Shown: positions 35,544-45,400 of the stretch, piece by piece | Position numbering within the stretch: position 1 is the first letter of the stretch | Layout: each line of letters starts with the position of its first letter | From: Ricordea florida | Lineage: Eukaryota > Cnidaria > Anthozoa > Corallimorpharia > Ricordeidae | Assembly: GCA_949710005.1 (NCBI GenBank) | Contig: OX453284.1 | Location: 3,506,001 to 3,570,000 of the forward strand | Reading direction: 5' to 3' | DNA: 64,000 nt | Notes under the pieces: generated by a model | Databases searched by the model: none | Told to the model about the DNA's origin: nothing | Seen by the model: the letters and a program-made list of their open reading frames with translations, nothing else | Position numbers and translations under genes: made by a program

Positions 35544-35653
35544 TTTGATTGTAAGCTCGAATCCAGCTTACCCTATGAAAATTTTGGCCACAGCAAGGGA
35601 AGCTGGTAACTGGCATAAATTAAGTGTTTTATTTGAGGGTCGTTAATGGATCG
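35544..35653. promoter_or_regulatory. Probable bidirectional promoter, GON7-like/C14orf119
   Basis: Only 110 bp separate the two divergent start codons. No TATA box is obvious. Promoter role is inferred from position. Confidence 0.6.
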
Positions 35654-35986
35654 ATGGCCCTTTTAAGGAACGTTGGAGAAGAGGTAAAAATCGTTTTGTC
35701 TTGGTTTTCTGGCTGGAATGATAAACAGAAATGGCAATTCATGGATCTCCTGGTGGCTAAATCTGTACCAATGAAACTATATTCTCTTTATGACGCGATG
35801 GAGTCACTGTCAATCAAAGATGGAAACCCCGATGTGTTTCATTGTCAAATCCGATTGTTCAACAGATGGTTTGATCGTTGGACGGACAACGATAAGAACT
35901 TTTTATTGAATGGTCTTGAAGAGCGAAATTATGAGGCCGTGAACTACTTTTACGAGAAAGTGTCACAACCGTCACAGCAACATTGA
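35654..35986 (+). CDS. C14orf119: C14orf119 (DUF4508) homologue, single exon
   Basis: 110-residue intronless ORF from the ATG at 35654 (an earlier ATG at 35646 is in another frame). It matches the human protein along its length: VLSWFSGWNDKQKWQFMDLL with VAKSVPMKLYSLYDAMESLS, then a block ending FNRWFDRWTDNDK and a C-terminal FYEKVS. The human protein has an extra N-terminal segment. The molecular role of the family is not established. The giant palindrome starts 244 bp after its stop. Confidence 0.85.
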   Translation: MALLRNVGEEVKIVLSWFSGWNDKQKWQFMDLLVAKSVPMKLYSLYDAMESLSIKDGNPDVFHCQIRLFNRWFDRWTDNDKNFLLNGLEERNYEAVNYFYEKVSQPSQQH

Positions 35987-36230
35987 AAAATGCAAATGTA
36001 TTTGACATTTACTGTATACTCGAAGTGACGCTAACTCAAGTCCAACTGGAAATTCTCCTTGTCATATTTGGGTTCGCATTGATGAGGATGACAAAGTAGA
36101 CTGAGCGAGGAAGGATCTTTGGTAAAACTTCGTTTCCATGGGTCAAAGCGCCTTTCTGAGCCCACAGTTATAAAAGCACCCCCAGCAAACCCATGTTTTC
36201 TCATTGCCCAGCGGTACTGAAGGTGTTTTG

Positions 36231-39200
36231 GGTAGGTACTTCATATATAGTAATTATAATGTACCCCAATAGTGTTTTTCTAAAATACTTCAACTACTTT
36301 GTTACTTTGCTTACTTGAGATACTGTACTTACTTAAGATACTTTACTTACTTGAGTTACTTTGCTTACTTGAGTTACTTTGGTTACTTGAGTTACTTTCG
36401 TTACTTGAGTTACTTTGGTTACTTGAGATACTTAACTTACTTGAGATGCTTTGCTTACTTGAGATACTGCACTTACTTGAGATACTGCACTTACTTGAGT
36501 TACTTTGGTTACATGAGTTACAATGGGTTACTTGAGTTACTTTGGTTACTTGAGATACTTTACTTGATTGAGATACTTTGCTTACTTGAGATACTTTGCT
36601 TACTTCAATTACTTTGCTTACTTAATATACTTTGCTTACTTGAGATACTTTGCTTACTTGGGATACTTTCGTTACTTGGCATACTTAACTTACTTGGGAT
36701 ACTTAACTTACTTGAGTTACTTTGGTTACTTGAGTTACTTTGCTTACTTGAGATACTTTGCTTACTTGGGATACTTTGGTTACTTGGGATACTTAACTTA
36801 CCCTACTTGAGATACTTTACTTACGTGAGTTACTTTTGTTACTTGAGATACTTTGCTTACTTGAATTACTTTGCTTACTTGAGATACTTTGCTTACTTGA
36901 GATACTTTGCTTACTTGAGATACTTTGCTTACTTGAGATACTTTGCTTACTTGAATTACTTTGCTTACTTGAGATACTTTGCTTACTTGAGATACTTTGC
37001 TTACTTGAGATACTTTGCTTACTTGAGATACTTTGGCTACTTGAGATACTTTGGTTACTTAAGATACTTTACTTACTTGAGTTACTTTGGCTACTTGAGG
37101 TACTTTGGCTACTTGAGATACTTTGGTTTCTTGAGATACTTTGGTTTCTTGAGATACTTTGGCTACTTGAGTTGCTTTGGTTCCTTGAGTTACTTTGGTT
37201 ACTTGAGTTGCTTTGGTTACTTGAGATATTTTGGTTACTTGAGATACTTTGGTTACTTGAGATACTTTACTTACTTGAGATACTTTGGTTACTTGAGATA
37301 CTTTACTTACTTGAGATACTTTACTTACTTGAGATACTTTGATTACTTGAGATACTTTACTTACTTCAGTTACTTTGGTTACTAGAGATACTTTACTTAC
37401 TTGAGATACTTCACTTACTTGAGTTACTTTGAATAGTTGAGATACTTTACTTACTTGAGTTACTTTGGTTACTTGAGTTACTTTGGTTACTTGAGTTACT
37501 TGAGGTACTTTGGTAACTTGAGATACTTGACTTACTTGAGTTTCTTTGGTTACTTGAGTTTATTACTTTACTTACTTGAGATACTTTGGTTACTTGAGAT
37601 ACTTTACTTACTTGAGTTACTTTGGTTACTTGAGATACTTTACTTACTTGAGTTACTTTGGTTACTTGAGTTGCTTTGGTTACTTGAGTTACTTTACTTA
37701 CTTGAGATACTTTGGTTACTTGAGATACTTTACTTACTTTAGATACTTTGCTTACTTATCTCAAGTAACTCAAGTAAGTAAAGTAACTCAAGTAACCAAA
37801 GTAACTCAAGTAAGTAAAGTATCTCAAGTAACCAAAGTAACTCAATCAAGTAAAGTATCTCAAGTAAGTTAAGTATCCCAAGTAACCAAAGTAACTCAAG
37901 TAAGTAAAGTATCTCAAGTAACCAAAGTATCTCAAGTAACCAAAGTATCTCAAGTAACCAAAGTACCTCAAGTAAGTAAAGTATCTCAAGTAACCAAAGT
38001 ATCTCAAGTAACCAAAGTAACTCAAGTAAGTAAAGTATCTCAAGTAACCAAAGTATCTCAAGTAAGTAAAGTAACTCAAGTAACCAAAGAAACTCAAGTA
38101 AGTCAAGTATCTCAAGTTACCAAAGTAACTCAAGTAAGTAAAGTATCTCAAGTAAAAAAGGTATCCCAAGTAACAGAAGTAACTCAAGTAAGTAAAGTAA
38201 CTCAAGTAAGCAAAGTATCTCAAGTAAGCAAAGTATCTCAAGTAAGCAAAGTATCTCAAGTAAGTAAAGTATCTCAAGTAAGTAAAGTATCTCAAGTAAC
38301 CAAAGTAACTCAAGTAAGTTAAGTATCCCAAGTAACCAAAGTAACTCAAGTAAGCAAAGTATCTCAAGTAAGCAAAGTATCTCAAGTAAGCAAAGTATCT
38401 GAAGTAAGGAAAGTAACTCGAGTAACCAAACTAACTCAAGTAAGTGAAGTCTCTCAAGTAAGTGAAGTAACTCAAGTAACCAAAGTATCCTAAGTAACCA
38501 AAGTAACTCAAGTAACCAAAGTAACTCAAGTAAGCAAAGTAACTCAAGTAACCAAAGTAACTCAAGTAACCAAAGTATCTCAAGTAAGCAAAGTAACTCA
38601 AATAAGTAAAGCAACTCAAGTAAGTAAAGTAACTCAAGTAACCAAGGTAACTCAAGTAACCAAAGTATCTCAAGTAAGCAAAGTATCTCAAGTAAGCAAA
38701 GTATCTCAAGTAACCAAAGTAACTCAAGTAAGTAAAGTAACTCAAGTAACCAAGGTATTAACTCAAGTAACCAAAGTAACTCAAGTAAGCAAAGTATCTC
38801 AAGTAAGCAAAGTAACTCAGGTAGGTAAAGTATCTCAAGTAACCAAAATAACTCAAGTAAGTAAAGTATCTCAAGTAAAATAAGTATCCCAAGTAACAGA
38901 AGTAACTCAAGTAAGTAAAGTATCTCAAGTAAGCAAAGTATCTCAAGTAAGCAAAGTATCTCAAGTAACCAAAGTATCTCAAGTAAGCAAAGTATCTCAA
39001 GTAAGCAAAGTATCTCAAGTAAGCAAAGTATCTCAAGTAAGCAAAGTATCTCAAGTAAGCAAAGTATCTCAAGTAAGCAAAGTATCTCAAGTAAGCAAAG
39101 TATCTCAAGTAACCAAAGTATCTCAAGTAACCAAAGTATCTCAAGTAAGCAAAGTATCTCAAGTAAGCAAAGTATCTCAAGTAACCAAAGTATCTCAAGT

Positions 39201-39452
39201 AAGCAAAGTATCTCAAGTAAGCAAAGTATCTCAAGTAAGCAAAGTATCTCAAGTAAGCAAAGTATCTCAAGTAAGCAAAGTATCTCAAGTAAGTAAAGTA
39301 ACTCAAGTAAGTAAAGTAACTCAAGTAAGTAAAGTAACTTAAGTACTCGAGTAACCAAAGTAACTCAAGTAAGCAAAGTAACAAAGTAGTTGAAGTATTG
39401 TAGAAAAACACTAGTTGGGTACATTATAATTACTATATATGAAGTACCTACC
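36231..39452. mobile_element. Giant foldback element: 3.2-kb palindrome of an 18-bp minisatellite
   Basis: The outer arms are ~80-bp unique inverted repeats beginning GGTAGGTACTTCATATATAG. Inside, an 18-bp unit (GAGATACTTTGCTTACTT and variants such as GAGTTACTTTGGTTACTT) repeats about 80 times up to ~37757; the orientation then flips and the complement repeats about 88 times to ~39370. The flanks show a possible 8-bp duplication with one mismatch (GTGTTTTG at 36223-36230, GTGTTTGG at 39453-39460). Structure resembles Foldback/Galileo-type elements with expanded repeats. The unit length is divisible by three, so long open frames of 100-413 codons are artefacts. Confidence 0.85.
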
Positions 39453-39459
39453 GTGTTTG

Positions 39460-40210
39460 GGCTATGGACAAGGACTTACCGTACCCGTTAGGGTACCTCG
39501 ATCGATATATCGAACGATGCATCAGTCGAGATATCGATCGTTACGCGATCGACATGTCAATCGATTGTCGACCCGGCAGCTACGTCATGTATGGGGACAT
39601 ATATTGTACCGTGTACATTCAATGTACCTTACTTATCTTGATTGAGGTGCTTGGTTTGCTTGAGGTGTTCGGGTTGCTTAAGGTGCTTGGCTTCCTAGTG
39701 TCGCTTGTGGTACTTTGGTTGCTTGAGGTGCTTGGCTTCCTTGGGTCGCTTGAGATGCTGGGGTTGCTTTAGTCGCTTGTGTTGCTTGAGGTAGTTAATT
39801 GCATTGCTTTTGTTGCTTGAGTTGTGTACATTTTTCTGTTTCAAACCAGTTGATAACAGAACATAACGCACTAGTCTTTAATTTTTAGGAGACTGTGAAA
39901 GCCAGCATTAGCCCTTTAGCCCTTTGTTACAACCAATCTGTGTGAAAAATATTGAAAAGGTTATCCTGTTTCAATATCAGAATCTCAGTCAGACAATTGA
40001 GCGAGAAATAAATTTACTTCACTCCATTAGAAATTATAAGTTAATCAGTCAATAACTTAATTAGTCGCAAACATTTGCATAACTTGGCAAACAAGAGAAC
40101 ACTATTAAGGGACTAATCTGATGACGACGGCATTGATAATGATGTTCCTTTATTTATAAACGATGATGTTTTAAGATTTAGAGCTTATGGGTTCGTGTTA
40201 CTAAAAATCA
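39460..40210. other. Gene-free interval
   Basis: Holds CG-containing palindromic words (CGATCGATATATCGAACGAT, ATATCGATCG) at 39500-39570, then a degenerate GCTTGAGGTGCTTGG-type short repeat at 39645-39800. Nothing gene-like was seen. Confidence 0.6.
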
Positions 40211-40213
40211 TAC

Positions 40214-40325
40214 TAAGGCCCAGTTCAAACGTCAAACTTTATATGTGCCAAAAACAAAACAATAGATTTTTCTCATTTGCATTAAATTTGGCACATGTGA
40301 AGTTCAACATTTGAACTGGGCCTTA
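40214..40325. repeat. Palindromic MITE-like element
   Basis: Ends TAAGGCCCAGTTCAAACGTC and mirror (ATTTGAACTGGGCCTTA), with an inner ATGTGCCAAA/TTTGGCACAT arm pair. Non-coding. Confidence 0.7.
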
Positions 40326-40850
40326 AAATCAAACTTAACTCTTTAAGCCCTAAGGGGTCTCCCTGCGACGAGTAGAATTGTCTGTCGTTAGCCAGAGTAA
40401 AATCTATAAAATCATTCTTAGGGGGTAAAGTGTTAGGAGAGATTCTTGTTTTCAAGGAGAAGATAATTATGGTAGCAACCTTCCTGATCACTCTTGGTGA
40501 CAAAGCTTCAATAACCAATCAGAAATGGGCATGCATCTTGTAAAAAACTGATTATAAATACTGTAATTTTACAACAATTTTCAAAATAAATATTTCCACT
40601 CATCACCTGATGTCTTATTTTATTCATTTTATATGTACAGGGTTAAGTAACAACAGTAGGTGAACTGGGTGATGTAAACAACTCCCTTTAATGGAGGAAC
40701 ACCAGTCTCCAGCTTATGTCTATCACATGATATTCAACGCATGGTCTTACATGTACTATGTAAACAATGCCAAAATTATTGATTGAGGTACTAGCCACCA
40801 TGCACGTTTTCTCTCATGATCTCTTTTCCAACCATCCTGTTGACACAGAC

Positions 40851-42336
40851 CTAGTCCTTTAAAATGTGCTCTGACTCCTGAAATTCCTTCTCTTTCAATT
40901 TGGCTTCTTTCTGTTTCTGTATCTCTTTCCTCCTCTTTTGCCTTCGTTCGGCTTCTTCTACTCCAATAACTTTCCACACTGGTTGCTTTGACTTCATGTT
41001 TTCTTTAAGAACAGTTAGAAACTGTTCAGTTCTTCTGTCTGCTGCTGCAAGTGCTTCTGGTGTTGTCTCTTCTTCTGGTAGTTTCTGTCAAGAAATGAAC
41101 ATTAACTTATGGTCCCTAAAGATCTTAACTGTAAGCTCAATAGTATGTAGAAGCACCAGGTTTAATAATAACATTTTTAGCGAGAAAAAAGGAGGATTTA
41201 TCAAACAAGTTGATAATGTAAGTTGTCACACCATAATGTTTGAGTATTAGGCCTTTTTCAGAGTGAATTAAATAAGCCCTTCTTCAGAGGAAATGACTTG
41301 AAAAGGCTAATGCTCAAGCCATTGGATTTGGTATAACTTGCATTATCAACTTGTTTGATAAACCCATTTTCTTGCGTGTTTAAATTACCTATCAACACAA
41401 CACCAGCTTTTTTGGAGAAACTATTCCCATCATATCACCTTACTGACTAGATTATAACCTTGTTTACACACTAGTTAAGAGACTATAAAAGAGATGGCTT
41501 TTATCTTCGCTTCCAATATAATTTTTATTTTTGCAGGAACTGTGTGCAAAATTTAGGCATTAAGGTCTATTCTTTCAGAGAATCATATTTCTGAAAACAA
41601 ACAGAACCAAAAAATTGTTGTTATAATGCAAAAGTACATTTGCATAGACCATGTGATAGTTCAGGGTATACCGTTCTTCAAAGGAGTATCAAGATCAATG
41701 TTTAATTTTACGTTGGTGTGATGTCTAACAACTTTTACCGACGCATTTTAAAGTAGATGTAGACTTCAGTATAAACAAAAATTGGTCTGCAATGCGTACA
41801 GGTGTGGCTTACTAGAACACAGGACAGGCACTCTGCTGGGCAAATAAATAAATCCGATTGCTACACATTGCTACACACTGCATGTAAGCCACACAAAAAG
41901 GGAAAGTTACATAACACCACATACCTCAAACTCCCCCCACCCCCCCCCCCCACGAAAAAAAATGGAATCAAACAACGAGAATGATTACTTAAAGATTCAA
42001 AGACAACAGGCATTATTATAGGAGGCTAATACGACATTGTTCCTTACAATAAAGTTTGCTCTGTCGTTTTTGCAATCAATTCAGAGAGTTACAGTCGACT
42101 AACAAATAAACCGGTTCTAGTCTGGTCTAGAACAACCGAGGCCGATACGATCTGATCGTATCGGCCTCTATTGTACCGTATATATAAATAGAGAATTTAC
42201 TTTGTCAGGTTAATACCTTGAGCATCTGTTCCCTCGTTGGCACTAACCATTTCATCAACAACCAAGCAGCGCCAACACCACCGACTGTAAGTCCTGAACT
42301 GAGTAAAAATCTATACGTTTTGTCACTAATCGGCAT
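40851..42336 (-). CDS. UQCC3: UQCC3-like complex III assembly factor
   Basis: Exons 42217-42336 and 40851-41084 join at phase 0 to 117 residues. The start is MPISDKTYRF; an in-frame upstream stretch lacks an ATG. One membrane helix (LLSSGLTVGGVGAAWLLMKW) is followed by PTREQMLKKLPE, then an amphipathic charged region, PVWK, and a long Glu/Lys-rich tail ending SEHILKD. Human UQCC3 is a 93-residue inner-membrane protein with the same order: a single TM, a P..R..EMLKEMP motif, a leucine helix and a Trp-containing end. It stabilises assembly of cytochrome bc1 (complex III). The C-terminal tail is longer here. A minus-strand poly(A) signal may lie at 40618-40623. Divergent from GLO1. Confidence 0.6.
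42139..42170. repeat. Perfect hairpin palindrome
   Basis: GAGGCCGATACGAT and ATCGTATCGGCCTC separated by CTG. In the UQCC3-like gene, between its two coding exons (intron). Confidence 0.8.
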
Positions 42337-42456
42337 TCTTTTTTCTAAGGAACTGCAAAGCTTGGATACCTCGCCTTCCCTTCTTTCGGTCACATCGTAT
42401 GAGTCTGTACTGTGTAACGCAAGCGGTTATATTTGATCCTCACAAAATCTAAAATC
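42337..42456. promoter_or_regulatory. Probable bidirectional promoter, UQCC3-like/GLO1
   Basis: 120 bp between divergent start codons. No TATA box seen. Inferred from position. Confidence 0.6.
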
Positions 42457-45400
42457 ATGGCTTTGTCGGACGCAGATGTCGCCTCTGTTCTTGCTGAGCC
42501 AGATTCCGCCACAAAGGACTTCATTTTTCAACAAACCATGTTTCGCGTTAAGGACCCGAAGAAGTCGCTGGATTTCTATTCACGTGTTCTGGGAATGAGG
42601 TGATGCCTTGACCACAGATAGCCCAAGCGTACCGTAAGACCTCATAGACCTCATAGAAAATTTTCAGTTGTAAATAACTAGCCTTCAAGAATTCAACCTG
42701 TTTTTTATGTATATGGCATGTGTGCGATGCCGTACTTCGTCTGTAAGGGTTCGACGCCGTTAGAGAGGTTTTTGTTCTTTAATTGCAGCAGTGTACAAGC
42801 CAATGGAGTCTCTCTTTATATATCGTACATAATCGTGCATTATATTTACTTTAATATTTAGCAGATTACGTACTTCTCAGAGGATATTCATGATTGGAAA
42901 TTTTCCTAGCTATAGATCATTCACAGTCCTTTCTCTATAAGTGCACAATATTTTTCTTCGTTTTTGATGTTTATTAGGCTTTTAAAGAAGATGCACTTTC
43001 CAGAGTTCAAATTTTCCTTATATTTCCTCGGATTTGTGAATGCTGACAGTATTCCCAGTGATGAAGATGAAAAGACAATGTGGTTATGTCAGCAAAAAGC
43101 GACGCTGGAGTTGACTCAGTAAGTGGAGTATGTACTGTATAATTTTTACACATCAAAGGGAAGAAAATAATAAAGGTTACTTTCACCTTCTGCGTAATCA
43201 AAGAAATTGCATTTGATTTCTTTTGCCATCAATTTAGAATTACTGTAATTAATACAATGATAATTACTGTAACTCCTAGATTATTAAACCACCCTAATCA
43301 AATCAGCGACCGTCTTTAGAAGAAGAGATTTATTAAGGCACTCCCTTTGAAAAAGCTACCCCCTCCCCGGGAAAAAAATATTAATTCCTTGGTGGAAAAT
43401 AGTGCACCAATACCCCGTTCACATCAAAGCTTAAACATGTTTAAATGCTGTTTAGTTAAACAGTTTAAAATTTCTTCCTCTGTAAAAGCTGCTTAATGAA
43501 GTTGTCTACTACAAATTTAGCACAAATAGAAAGAACATGTTAAAGTTTATTTGAATCCTGAGTAAAAGCCTGTGTTCCACTGTTCGATAACCAATTTCAC
43601 ATTTTAAAACATGGTTTATAACTAAAAATGTTTAGTTGGTGTGAATAGGGCATAAGATTTATTCTGGTCTATAATGCTGCGTTCACACCAACTAAACTTG
43701 TTTAGTTAAACTAGGTTTTGAAATTTTCACAACAGCTTCCCAAATGATTTAAGTGTAATCTTTACACATAGTGAGAAAAAGAGTCTTACAGTGATTCATT
43801 AGAAATAACATTCAAGTCTGGAGAGAATTTACATAAGGCTGTTTTGCAAAAAGTGATTCCAAACCATGTTAAACTAAACAGCTTTTAAACATGTTTAAGT
43901 TTCAGTGTGAATGCAGCATATATATAAGCAGTCCCATTTGTGGTGATGTTGCATCATTGATTCAGGGAATGATCAACATGAGATCATAAGTTACAAGACT
44001 GTGGTTAGCCTGCTAGCCAGCTGTCCTGTAGTATGGTAATTGGTATTTTTGGAGTTTTGGGTTTTTTGTAGCACAGGGTAAGCAAACTCTCAAATCTACA
44101 AAATTAAAAATCTACAAATAATCCCATAAACTATAAACCCCCCCCCCCTCTCTATTACAGAGTGACCACTCCAACCAATGCCACCTGAACAAATTTTCCT
44201 ACAAATTATCCAATCACAATGGAGTATCTAAACGATATGATCTCTACAAATGTGTTGTATTTCACTTACAATGCACATAATTTGCTGTATAACTGTACAA
44301 AACATATCAAGATTGAAAGAGAATCATCTCAGTCAGTACAAACTCGCCACGATCTGTTGTTCAGCATAAAAACAGACCAGTGTTTTCACAACTTTTGAAA
44401 GTAGAAGTTGCACTGAATGTAGTAGGAGTTGCAAGGCCCAAAGGGCCTTGCCCTCTAGGGGGGTCTGGGGGCATGCCCCCCCCCCCCCTCCCCCAGGAAA
44501 TTTTGAATTTCAAGACTCTCCGAGACTCATTTTCCAGTATTTTGAGGCACAAATTAGAACATTTTAGACATCTAAAACACTGGTAAATCTAGATACTTTT
44601 AATAACTTTGTCACAATATTTAATCTCTTTGGTTCAAGACTGTAATAGTATTTATTAATTACTTTCTTATCAATATATTAATTTTTAAAAAGCAAAGTTA
44701 AATTGAATTTTTAATAATGAATCAAATTAAACTCTACACAGCTAATGCTCGGTTTATTGTTCATAAATGTACTTGGTAGCTCGTTGCTGTATCGTGTACA
44801 GCCTAGACAGATTTCTTTTTCTTAGAGACACAATGTAGTAGTTTATATAGCATACCTTCTGTTACAAACCGCTGGCTATATTGTACCGAAAACTGAGCCG
44901 AACTTCTCGACGTTCACTGTCGACCTATCGCGGCGGGTTCAAGCGCTTTTTTCGCGAAATTCCCAAGGAAAATTTCAATTTTTTTTCTCACAACGTCTTT
45001 TGTGGACACCTTGCTCTTTTACTAAAAGCTTTATTCATTTTATTTTCTTCAGAACGCAAAGTTGGCGTCGCAAATCGAAAAGTTGCCGTTGGATGCGACA
45101 GCCGATCGACGGTTGATTTTGAAAACACTGCAGACATTCAAAATTTGTATGAAAATTTATTTGGGTGACCTTGGTTTAAATCATTGCACTGTCAGCTGCC
45201 CTCTCTAATAAACCACCCCTAAAGGTAGAGTGAAAAAAATGAGCCACACTGGTGGCTTGATAGAGGATTTATGTCAGTAAGCACCACTATTGGTGCCTTA
45301 GAGGCAATGTCAACCCAAAGCATCATATGGGTCATCAGTGAGGACATTTATTCCAATTTAAAGATACATAAAAGATTTAACAGCTATTAACCCTTGACTC

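Noticed and set aside
36299-39411. Very long open frames (up to 413 codons) of Leu/Tyr-rich repeats such as LRYFAY and LLEILC on both strands
   Set aside because: They follow from an 18-bp tandem unit, whose length is a multiple of three, in a palindrome. All frames stay open; there is no start context, splice evidence or conserved domain.
44881-45168. 95-codon plus-strand ORF in GLO1 intron 2
   Set aside because: No known motif or splice signals, and it lies inside an intron of a well-defined gene with repeat-like flanks.
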